Positions 47,794 through 57,077 of a DNA stretch of 64,000 nt are shown here, one piece after another. The position numbers were made by a program, and so were the translations under genes. Source of the stretch: Odontocerum albicorne (taxonomy: Eukaryota > Arthropoda > Insecta > Trichoptera > Odontoceridae); NCBI GenBank assembly GCA_949825065.1, contig OX463838.1, positions 3,016,251 through 3,080,250 of the forward strand. Direction: 5' to 3'. Positions within the stretch are counted from its first letter, which is position 1; each line of letters begins with the position of its first letter. The notes beneath the pieces were generated by a model. The model saw only the letters and a program-made list of their open reading frames with translations, did no database searches and was not told the origin of the DNA.

Positions 47794-48208
47794 TTGTTTA
47801 TAGTTAAGGCATTAAGTTTAAAGACATTGTAATTTGTTTTATCAAACGTGAAAAACCATACTTTTTCTATCGATGATGCCAAATTCTTAAATATCAGTAG
47901 TAACGGAAATAAATTGGACAGATTAGAGGTCCTAGAAATTTCTAAGTCAGTATATCGAGGCGAACATCTGGTAAACACGTACCATACATATAAAAAATCT
48001 CTCCGCTGATCGCCGAGGTCGTCTCATGCCTCCCTCAGTCCCTAACCCGAATGCCCCCAACCGTTAGAATCGTGTATATCGGTACCAGTTGGAACAGAAT
48101 TCAGTCTTGTTTGTGCTCCCCTGGTGATGAGGTAAAAGCCTTGAAACCGGTAGGTTTATACCGTTACAAAAAGTGGAATAAACAGTGTTTGATAAAATAG
48201 ATTACAAT
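47794..48208 (-). mobile_element. Penelope-like repeat, truncated long form, copy 7
   Basis: The tail is on the left (TGTTTATAGTTAAGGCATTA). Most of the left arm is missing. The internal region (47880-48100) matches the right half of 33558-34165, including 'gtagtaacggaaataaattg'. The plus-strand motif at 48118-48154 has the core changed to CUGGUGA, so the ribozyme would be expected to be dead. Confidence 0.7.
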
Positions 48209-48364
48209 AAAGTAAATAAATAAAAAAGTCAAATGTTTCAAAAACCGTTTAAATGAGAAACAAAACTATTAAATCAAACTACTTGATGTTTGATTTGATT
48301 TGCTAGTATTATTGAATCTTGTTCCTAATAGTATGATATGTAGTGAAAGTGGCATTCGGATGTA

Positions 48365-48795
48365 GCAAGAAATTACGAGAGTAAGACGAACGAGTTAGGA
48401 ATGAAAATGCTACTTAAAATGTGTATAAAAACAATGTACTGCAGAATAAGAAATGAGAACGATAGGAAAGAATATGAATCGAAAGAAGATTGCTTTTTGC
48501 AATGCTTAAAATGAAGAAAGTGGCATTGATAATTTGTTTGGTCACGTAAAAAGAATGAATTGTGGAAGATTTGTAAAAAAATATCTATTCGAGTAGTATA
48601 GAATATAGGTAACATTTGGGAAGACAAAGAAAAATATAGCACCAACAAATAAATTACATTCTGAAAGAGGAAAAGTATAAAGTCTTTATAATAGGAGATT
48701 CGCTTAGCATGATGTATAAAAGTGGCCAAAACGAAATATGTGTACCAGGATAGAGTGAAGTGGATCTTTGTTCTCTCAGCCAACCCCGATACGGA
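48365..48795 (+). pseudogene. Non-LTR retrotransposon 3' fragment, decayed
   Basis: The plus strand keeps NLFGHVKRMNCGRFVKKYLF (compare WFGHVERMNESRLTKQIY), and the end 'gatctttgttctctcagcca' matches the 3' UTR. The 141-codon minus frame over it is antisense to this relic. Confidence 0.55.
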
Positions 48796-48867
48796 CATTC
48801 AAATATAATAGATTGCTTTGTCAAATATAAAAGACATAAATTTGGTAACATGAAATATATTTTAGAT

Positions 48868-49045
48868 CTTTTAGATCTCGGCTTAGTTGTTAGATATGTC
48901 TTTTAACACGAGAGTAGCCCGTTCGATTCCCATTAAAATCCAGATTAAAAAAAAAAGATATAACTCTGGTTTTAACTTAAGGCCTCTTTATCATTTTTCT
49001 GGATGGTTGAGAAACATTGTCGGATTACAATAAACATTTTAACCA
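48868..49045 (+). mobile_element. tRNA-derived SINE
   Basis: The head has CTCGGCTTAGTTGTTAGA (A-box-like) and a perfect B-box core GTTCGATTCC at 48921-48930. It is followed by 'ttttaacttaaggcctcttt' and 'tttctggatggttgagaaac'. This is the clearest SINE in the window. Confidence 0.65.
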
Positions 49046-49640
49046 AGTTTTACTGCATACAATAAAAAAGTAATATAATGTACATATATTTACTGAAAAT
49101 GCAGTTAATATTTAATAATTACACTCAAGTATAATTAGTGAGTTCAAATGAAATGTAATAATTTTAAATATAAATTCTCATACATATATTTACTGGTGTT
49201 TCGAATGCATTCAAGCTTTGCACTTTGCAGTTTCAGGTTATGTACTCGAATCTATTATATTTTGCGTAATACTCGCAAATAATAATTAACGCTATTAGGA
49301 ATCGTAATAAATGTAATTGCGTCATTTAAAGTGCAGACAATAACCGTGCCATCAGCAAGTTTATGTTATGAAAACCTGTCCGTGGCTTTAATGTTACCGA
49401 TGACTGTGGCGGCATGTGACGATAAGATCTATGCATGTACCAACAAACAAAGTTGGCAGAGACAAAGGTGCAAGAAAGTATCGCATTCTCTTGAATCATA
49501 CGAGAGGATTTATTGGATGATTATTTTATAATTTATTTAGATTTATTAACGAAATCTACTGTACTCTTCAATTTATACCAATTGGTGATTCAATATATTG
49601 TATATCAAAGAGCGTAGCATGAAGATGTATATCGTATTTG
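49046..49640. other. Non-coding stretch
   Basis: No repeat is recognised. 49330-49500 is less AT-rich, with GATAAG and a 66-codon frame without motif. It lies 2.3 kb upstream of the drm coding start and could hold regulatory sites. Confidence 0.35.
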
Positions 49641-49685
49641 GTCCCAATAATCGGGCTTTCGGGTTCATCTTCTTCTTCCTAGTTT

Positions 49686-50112
49686 CATGTCAGGTCCCCC
49701 CAACGTTGACTATCACCTGAGAAAAGACATCTTTGTCCCCGACAGCCCGAAAAAGATTCCCAACGCTCTTTATACCAGTCCAATCACGTATATTGTGGAG
49801 CCAGGAGATTTGCCTCCTAACAACACCTCTTCGACCCTCTATTTTGCCTTGGATGATCAGGTGCAGTAATTTGTACTTTTATCCTCTAAGCACGATTTTC
49901 TCCTCTAAGTACCTTTGTGTTGCAGACCATATCCGTCCAGGGTATCCGTAGCATCGGTGTATCTACATTTCGAATGCTTCCAGTCGGTTCATACTACCAA
50001 TTTTGAGGGTCCATGATTCCACTCCATATAATAACACTGACCAAACGTAGCATTTGACTAACAGTTGTCGGAGTTTCAAGTTTAGATTATCAATTTGGAT
50101 TTACAACCACTG
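49686..50112 (-). pseudogene. Non-LTR retrotransposon reverse-transcriptase C-terminus (family F), second copy
   Basis: The minus strand reads LKLRQLLVKCYVWSVLLYGV, ESWTLKIGSMNRLEAFEM, stop, IHRCYGYPGRIWSATQRYLE, then KYKLLHLIIQGKIEGRRGVV, RRQISWLHNIRDWTG and LFRAVGDKDVFSQ. It shows the RT C-terminal motifs KCYVWSVLLYG-E-WT and EAFEM. Two in-frame stops and a small loss around 'RG-KYKLL' show it is dead. It extends further upstream in the element than the copy at 35893. Confidence 0.87.
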
Positions 50113-50261
50113 GAAATAGGCATGGAACTCGTGGTTCGTTATTTAACATGTTGTCATCAATACTACGTATTATATAAGGATGTAACAACACTTGAACACG
50201 TAATAAGCACGTGCAAGTATTCCTATTAGATGAACTATTTTACCATAATGGTTTCCTCTTT

Positions 50262-50345
50262 ATATTTTTTTTGGGTGCTGTCGGTAATTGGACCTGAACA
50301 TGGAAGTTAAACGTCTTACCAACTTGGTCACGGAGGTTATCAATT
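50262..50345 (-). mobile_element. tRNA-derived SINE head, decayed
   Basis: The minus strand has 'cctccgtgaccaagttggta', which resembles an A-box region of the SINEs at 13850. The B-box is poor. Confidence 0.35.
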
Positions 50346-51279
50346 ATACATGTAACAAATATTTTATTAATTATGATCATTTTGCTGTCACTAGTTTGTT
50401 CATGTTGAAAGCAAGTTGGTAGAAAATCTATGATTGAAATGTTGTACCTACATGTCTTTTTCAAAATACACGAGAGAATCCGGCACAAAATAATTGTAAC
50501 GAGAGATTGAAAGATTTTTGAAATGAGTTTTATATTTCCTGAACAAAATTAAGATGTTAGTTTGAAACTATATAAAATTACTTTCAAAAGCTTACTGTAA
50601 CATTTTGAGATGACCGTCGTCGCCGGTTGATTGTTTCTTCTTTGCGTCGCATAGCTCATGAATTTCATTTCCATCTAAGATGAAAATAAATATGAAAACT
50701 TAAAATGAAATAATTTTGTTTTTCCACTTATTACATTCACCTTTGCGATATGTGTTTCTGCCTCCTATATCAAGGCTCTAAAGGTGAAATGGGATTAATG
50801 GAATAATAATAATAATTATGATTATTTATTAAGTCTCATTTAGATAGCAGACCCTCCTAAAAAGCACTCTAGCTCGAGATTCGAACCCACTATTATAGAC
50901 AGATTAAAAAATATTTCAAAATAAATAAATTTAAGTTGAGTGTTATGATAGGAAGGTGAATGCTGTTGCCTTCACCTCATCTGCGTATGTTTAAAATAAC
51001 TTTCAGTAGGAACACAAACTATAAAGAAATTTAATAAATGATAGCAACACATTTGGGTTTAGTTATAGAGTACACGTAAAGGTTTAATGTTTATATAAAA
51101 TAATAAATGTAATTTAATATTAAATATTCTAATATAGAGTTCTATAAAATTACAACCGAAACCTTTGATAAGAATATATGACTATGGGGAAGTTTGTAAG
51201 GTTTATAGAATACATAAAATGTTTCAAATTTGCTTTTCAACTTATAATCTAATAAAAATATAAATTTACATAAGTTAGT

Positions 51280-51549
51280 TAGTCCGCTACTGTTGTGAAT
51301 CATAAAGTACCGCAAACGCCCAATGTGACGTCACACTGATAGCGCAATCGCGTTGTATCAGGGTGGAAGTGTGACGCAGCAAACAGTAAGCCATCAGCGG
51401 TACCCTGGCTCTGCGGCACCCGGCAGTAGGCCACCAGCAATATCCTCCGTGGCAGCCAGGGGGAGATTCCTCGCCACTCGGAAGTGGCTCATGCGTCATA
51501 AGGCGCTCGCACCACGCACTAACCACTAACTTCCTTCATTCTGTTGCAG
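51280..51549. promoter_or_regulatory. GC-rich block upstream of drm, candidate promoter/enhancer
   Basis: The block is sharply GC-richer than the AT-rich DNA to its left. It contains the palindromic CRE-type site TGACGTCA at 51326-51333. It ends in TTCCTTCATTCTGTTGCAG, a good polypyrimidine tract plus AG. So it may be the last part of a 5' intron, with a 5' UTR exon starting at 51550, or promoter DNA with transcription starting downstream. The sequence alone does not settle which. Confidence 0.45.
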
Positions 51550-51824
51550 ATCGCTGTCGAGGGAACAAGCCACACGTCGCGGCGCGCACCAGAAAAAAAA
51601 AAACACTCGGTGAAGGAAAATAGTTTAAGTATACAACAGTGATTTAAAAAAGAGATAAAAAAGAGTCGAGTGCGCGTTCTACGAAGTGCTACGATAAAGT
51701 TCAGTGCGGGCACTCGTGTTGGGTGTAACGTAGCCACCATAAAAAGGGATTAGTCACTCGGTGAGATAAGGCGAGCAGAGATATAAGCGGTTCACACTTA
51801 AGGCGCCACGTACAAGCCGCCAAC
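51550..51824 (+). other. drm: Probable drm 5' UTR
   Basis: This is the segment between the possible splice acceptor (AG at 51548-51549) and the ATG. It is GC-rich in parts and has an initiator-like TCAGT at 51701-51705, which could be a start site if the acceptor is not used. The start context GCCAACATG matches the insect preference for CAAC or CAAA before ATG. Upstream ATGs are few. Confidence 0.4.
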
Positions 51825-52045
51825 ATGTTTGCCATCATGCAAATAGAGAACGAGGACAGGACGCGGGACTTCCGGCGGAAGATGCGCGCCAAATGTGAGT
51901 TCATCTGCAAGTATTGCCAGCGGCGTTTCACCAAGAGCTACAACCTGATGATCCACGAGCGCACGCACAAGAGCCCCGAGCTCACCTACTCCTGCGAGGT
52001 CTGCGGGAAGACCTTCAAGCGGCAGGACAACCTGCGCCAGCACAG
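51825..52045 (+). CDS. drm: drumstick (odd-skipped family zinc-finger protein), first coding exon
   Basis: Encodes residues 1-73 and two bases of codon 74. In Drosophila, Drumstick antagonises Lines and so lets the odd-skipped relative Bowl act in hindgut and leg-joint patterning; I assume the same role here by homology. The start [20 protein letters not shown] is the drm-type N-terminus; odd, sob and bowl have long N-terminal regions instead. Finger 1 is C28-x2-C31-x12-H44-x3-H48, with [20 protein letters not shown]. The linker is [10 protein letters not shown]. Finger 2 begins C57-x2-C60-x12-H73, within [17 protein letters not shown]. Codons are GC-rich, unlike the AT-rich flanks, as expected for selected coding DNA. 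CACAG|GTTGGT is a good 5' splice site. Reading through it gives a 115-residue protein with an unrelated hydrophobic tail, which I reject. Very secure as an odd-family gene; drm is favoured by the short N-terminus. Confidence 0.95.
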
Positions 52046-52423
52046 GTTGGTACTCTTTCTGTTCGATATCCTTTTACACTTTCTGTCTACCTGTTATATA
52101 CTTTTTCCAGTGGCAACCGGGTTATGTTTCTACTCGTTCATCTTTTATGTTCGTTACACTCCCTATACATAAATATATAATGCACAAATTCAGTTGGTAA
52201 TTATAAAAATATATTTATTGTAAAAAGTGAATATACTTTAATAAAATGTAGTTAGTGTAAAAACTTTAACGAAATTTTATAAATTAAACTCACAGAATCT
52301 TTAAATAATTTTATCTAAAGTTAATAGAGTTGGGATCAAATCAATTAATAGTCAAATGTAATAATTAATTATCTAAAACAAAAATAAATTTATAACAAGA
52401 GTAAAAACTGAATAAAATTATCT

Positions 52424-52550
52424 ATTGTAATTTGTTTTATCAAACACTGTTTGTTCCACCAAAAAGTGGAATAAACAGTGTTTGAAAAAAACAAATTACA
52501 ATGTCTTTAAACCTCCACAGTGTTTGATGCCTTAACTATAAATAATATAT
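52424..52550 (+). mobile_element. Penelope-like foldback, minimal hairpin, copy 8
   Basis: Only the outermost arms remain (CAAACACTGTTTGTTCCAC and its inverse GTGGAATAAACAGTG) followed by the tail CTTTAAACCTCCACAGTG. The whole ribozyme-bearing part has been lost, apparently by deletion of the hairpin top. Confidence 0.75.
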
Positions 52551-52819
52551 AATGATCTAATTTTGATTAGCATGTTGAAATATAGAAAAAAATTAAATGC
52601 TTTTTGATAATATCCTTTTTTCCTTTATTATTCAGTTGAATAAAATGAATAAACATTTAATATTGATAACAACATTCAAAATATTCTAAAATAATATATA
52701 ACTAATTAAAAATAAGACATATATGTTAGATATTTTCTATTAATAAAATTTAATTACACAACAAATGTAAAATGCAAATGGAAATATTTCTAATAAATGT
52801 AACAAGGTCAGGATGTGGT

Positions 52820-52995
52820 CTGTGAGCAGGTCGTCTCGTGGTTAGTGTCAGAGTTCATTAATTTCCAGATCGTTGCTTCAAACACCGGTAGAGTGCTCAT
52901 GGCTTGTCTGTGCCACTCCTAAACTGGACTTCCCATTTAATATTAATATTTTGCCTTAAATATAATTATTTTTATTGATCATTGTGAGTTTAGTT
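52820..52995 (+). mobile_element. tRNA-derived SINE (different type)
   Basis: TCTCGTGGTTAGTGTCAGAG resembles an A-box region, and 'gttgcttcaaacaccgg' a decayed B-box. The tail is AT-rich. Only one copy is seen in the window. Confidence 0.4.
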
Positions 52996-53261
52996 TTGAA
53001 CGAAATGTTTCTTTATGACTTGCGCTTTTCTTCTCTCACCGCAATTTTTTTTTATCGTGGTGCTCTATCACCAGAATGCTTCGACCGTGATTTTGGAGGC
53101 AATTCCAAAGAATGAGTTTCAGGAGTGCTTCAGAAAATTTTACAACAGTTATTTTTTTCAGTGTTGTATTGGCTCACAACGAGCGTATTTTGAATAAAAA
53201 GTCATGTAAACTAAAAATGAACAATTTTATTTCCCGTCAGTCACTATTCGCATTGGACAGA

Positions 53262-53400
53262 TATTATGTTCAGAAAAACATATTTGGTAAGAAAAACGCA
53301 GATAACTTATCAAGGAAGATGATCTACATATAAACCTTTGTAGATCTTTCCATATGTGATAGTAACATACACTTTAGGTGTAGTGTAATGCATGTGTGTA
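53262..53400 (+). repeat. Interspersed repeat fragment (recurring tail unit)
   Basis: 'catatttggtaagaaaaacg' and 'cagataacttatcaaggaag' match 45900 and 9645, followed by 'gatctttccatatgtgatag'. Confidence 0.5.
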
Positions 53401-53460
53401 GCGTTCATGTATAATTAAAACAAGTACAAAACTTTCCAAAAAGGTCATCAAGTCTATCTA

Positions 53461-53562
53461 AAGCTGCACACGTCACTCGTATCTCTAATATCTAAAGCTC
53501 CACATGCCACTCATATCTCTAATATCTAAACTTGCACATGCCACTCATATCTCTAATATTTT
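53461..53562. repeat. 34-bp tandem repeat, three copies
   Basis: Units begin at 53461, 53495 and 53529 and contain 'cactc-tatctctaatatct'. The spacing is exactly 34 bp. Confidence 0.9.
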
Positions 53563-54149
53563 GAGACAAACAAAGATCAACTCAATTGAAATATTACTCC
53601 AAAGATGAAGACCTTCCAAAGACCCTCCAAAAACCCTCCAAAAAGGGACAATTATGCCTGACGTTCGATAAAACCTCTCCAACTAGTTTTATGCCAATAT
53701 TTAAGTACCTTGGGTTTACATAATCTTACTAAGTGACTTTTGGGTTACACTTTAGATTTTCTTTTCTTTTGGCTGTCACTAGTGCATTCTGCAATCCGAG
53801 GAGATAAATCCAGAATTTGTATTTTCAGAACTTTTTGTTTTACAACAAGTTGTAGTGAACTATGTGTGGTGTATATTAATTTTCAAGATTCAATTTTGTA
53901 TTATGTTTTTAGAACTGAAAAAAAAAATGATGTCACAAAAAACAATATTTTATTATCTATACTAAACTACGAATGAACATTTTATTGTGTTTCTAAATTT
54001 AGTAGCACATTCAAGTTCGACTTGTCTCAATAAAATCGTGTGACATTATAAAAAAATGGCATAATTTATAATCTATAATAAAATCGGTCAAGCCTTAATG
54101 AAATTATCATAAAATATTCTCAGGAATATTGATTTCGGATAATATGAAA

Positions 54150-54930
54150 CTATAATTCGATAATACCAGTCATATCCCGGCCGAGAAGATAATGAATAAA
54201 ATCTCAATGAAAGCAGCGGGGAGTTAACGCGCGTATAACACTAGACCCATTATGGACCTGAGGTTGGAAGCAGTATGTGGAAATTATGTTTGTGAATCGT
54301 TGTTTTAAACACAATATGGGAAAAACATTAAACAAAAACGTTTTTTTTTATTGAAGATTAAACACCGCCAAGACTCAAAAGCGTCAAGTAATTACGCTTT
54401 TATTCGTTATTTATGAATATGGCTTCTCGTAATTTCGCTATGTTCGTGTTATTTTTGTTTTGGAAATAATGATAATAAACAATTGGTAACGATAAATAAA
54501 TTCACAAAAAAAAAAAAAGGAAAATATTTTGGCACTCAAATTGCCAAAGGTCAGAGGTCGTCAAATTTGATCGATCAGGCGATCATAAAAACGCAGTAAT
54601 ATTTTTATACGCCGACACGTCGTCGTGATCACCTTTCGCCGTCTCATCGTTTCATCCTCGCCGGGTACACCGTTACTCGCCGAAGCATTACACACCATAA
54701 TGACGAGTGGTTAATAACGCGAGCGTGATTGTCAAAACCCGGATAGTGTTTCGCTAACTACTTGTGCGGTTATGGTAGCCTCATACCGGCGGCTCGGCAA
54801 ATACCAGGAGGACATAAGGCACGAGAAGGCTTGTAACGCGCGTATAACTATTTATTACTGCAATAGCGTGACTATACGGTGTAAAGCAACCGAATGATTG
54901 GTCTTTTACTTACAAGCTTTGGCATTTGTA
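54150..54930 (+). promoter_or_regulatory. Candidate intronic enhancer of drm
   Basis: About 780 bp with higher GC and no similarity to the repeats elsewhere in the window, inside the drm intron. It contains a nuclear-receptor DR1 (AGGTCA-G-AGGTCG, 54548-54560, within CAAAGGTCAGAGGTCG). It also has the palindromic core TGATCGATCA (54569-54578), GATAATGA, and several TTATTA-like or CCATAATGA homeodomain-type sites. Regulatory function is inferred from composition and site density only. Confidence 0.4.
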
Positions 54931-55780
54931 TTACGCGAATACTCGTTTAGCGTAGAATAATCAATTTCAAGCGTCATTCATTTATTCGTGAAAAATAAAG
55001 GTGAACTTTTTCTCATGGTAGCGTTATGCAAATATATTTTCTCTTTACCTCGTAACAAGTGAATCCTCGTGTAAGTTGCAAGTCTTTACAAGTAACTCAA
55101 GGAAAACACGGCGCAGTATTAAGACAAATTAACGTCGGAGAAAATTACTGAAAATATTAAAGAACATGCTGCATCAGAGTTGTGCAAACTAATTGGACAT
55201 TGTCGACGGTTGCGTTCTGAATCGTTGTTCGAGGAAAGCTGCAAAAGTTACACGTACTTTGTCAAAATGCTTTTTCAAAGATTCAATGACTGGTCTATGT
55301 TTCGAAATGTTTAATACATTGTAAATTTTAAGCTTTCTTAGCGATTTCTTTACACAACAATGAATTTAAAAAAAATGGTTTCGAAAAGTTTAAATTACAA
55401 ATGTGTCAATGAGTTAGATTCGGTTATTGGTTTAAAAGTCTCAAGTTTGACAGTAATCCCCGTTGCCGCGTAACTAATTCCCTGCTGAGTATCTGCCCAT
55501 TCTTAGAATATCTTTGTGCTCTTTTCGGGATGCAAACTTTGGATGATTCGGGAAAGGTAAATATGATGAAATATTAAGAATTTTGTTTCTTAAAAGAAAA
55601 AAAAGTATCTTAAATGTTTTCATATACGGATATAATTGAAAATAAAAACACAGGTGTCCTATTCTTATTCATAGAAAAATAACGGCATAAAAGAATATTT
55701 AAAATTTAAACACAATATTTATAAAATAATAATTAACACCAAGGAAAATAAAAACACTTTATACAAAACATTTAACGTAA
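54931..55780. other. Non-coding intron sequence
   Basis: No exon or repeat is recognised. It is mixed in composition and mostly single-copy within the window. Confidence 0.4.
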
Positions 55781-55783
55781 ATA

Positions 55784-56163
55784 CTGCCCTCATAAGCAAA
55801 AACGCAGCTAATGGCAAAAGTTAAGTTTTGAGAAAACTGTATTTTCATGTTTTTTATTGCTGCTTAAAAATGTCGTTATTCATAAACAAAAAAGCAGTAA
55901 AATGTGATTCATAAGCAAAAACGCAGCAAACGCATAGGCACTTGCTGTATTTTTGCTTACGAATCACATTTTACTGCTTTTTGCTTAGAAAAACCTAGTA
56001 TTTTGTAAAACTAAAAAGATATTACATCGATTTTTGTATTGAAATAAAAGGTTTTCTATATTTTTTTTGGATCATGATTCAGAATTTGATATGGGATATT
56101 GCCTCATACTTAGTTAAACTTCTGATTTTTTCCCGTTAACTGCGTTTTTGCTTATGACTGCAG
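55784..56163. mobile_element. TIR element with repeated subterminal motif
   Basis: Ends are CTGCCCTCATAAGCAAAAAC and, inverted, CTGCAGTCATAAGCAAAAAC, continuing GCAG. Two more copies of CATAAGCAAAAACGCAG-like sequence lie inside in opposite orientations (about 55910 and 55945-55970) and form their own stem. AATA flanks both ends and may be a short target duplication. Non-coding. Confidence 0.7.
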
Positions 56164-56169
56164 AATACC

Positions 56170-57075
56170 TATATAATAAACCTCTGTATAATATTCCTAA
56201 AAGTTTAATAAGCGATAAACCTTCAATAAAAATCATTTTATGTGAACAAATCGGACTTATAAAAGAAACGTTGGATTGATAAAAAAAGTACTCGGTTATA
56301 AAATATCTATAAATTATTAATAAAATCGACTTTTTAAAGGTTTATAAATAGCAAAAATTTTAATATATTGCTTTGAAAATTCAAATAATATTTCATAAAA
56401 GATGTGCATTTTAAATATCTACATAGTTTTGAGAAAAATGTCTTTCAGAAAAAAAACCTTCTTTACTACCAAATAGTATCCTTTTCTTAATCTTTTGTGT
56501 AAAGTTAATTATATTTTACCTGCATCCCCTTTCATCATCACTGAACACTAATCACTTTTTCATCCTATCAACCCTTCCAGAAATCATCCCCCTGAAATAA
56601 TTGTTGACGGAAATATTTTGACAGTGTGTCCGTCACCTTGCAAGACAATTAACACGCTTTTATAACCAAAAGGCACTTTAATCAACTAACAAATTCTGAG
56701 CACTTACTAACAATGGTTATTCATAACAATTAAACATTTTCAATTATATTATAATGTCAAAAGACATTTTTAAGTTTATTAATGTTATATAAAAAATATT
56801 AATGATTTCTCTTTTGTATTTTTGAAATCTATTATTTTTAATATAATTCTTTTTACTGTTACAATAACGACTAAAATAATTTGTTTATTAGTTTCAATTT
56901 ATTATTCTTCAAATTTCGGTATCTTCAGTTGAAAGTGTTCTTGAATATAAATATATTAAAAGAAACATTTTTCAGGAGACACAACTATATAATTTGTTAT
57001 TTAAACGCACAAGAGTAAAACATTTAAAAATATATTATATATTTTTTGTTCGACAAATATTAAATGCAACGTATA
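56170..57075. other. AT-rich intron sequence
   Basis: No exon or bounded repeat is visible. Confidence 0.4.
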
Positions 57076-57077
57076 TA

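Noticed and set aside
48373..48798. 141-codon minus-strand open frame
   Set aside because: It is antisense to a decayed non-LTR reverse-transcriptase fragment on the plus strand, and its composition is low-complexity (Phe/Ser/Leu-rich).
48868..48940. tRNA gene
   Set aside because: A good B-box but a poor A-box region, no clean acceptor stem, and a SINE tail; same for 8721, 11728, 13850 and 31962.
49687..49869. 60-codon plus-strand frame and its minus counterpart at 36049-36231
   Set aside because: Both are antisense to the reverse-transcriptase C-terminal relics; their similarity to each other reflects the retroelement, not a gene.
51798..52043. Minus-strand frame opposite drm exon 1, and the 88-codon alternative plus frame at 51914
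   Set aside because: Shadow frames of a GC-rich zinc-finger exon; only the +1 frame has the finger ligands.
52046..52172. Extension of the drm frame past the exon 1 donor
   Set aside because: The tail is hydrophobic and unrelated to the family, breaks zinc finger 2 before its last histidine, and starts at a good GT splice donor.
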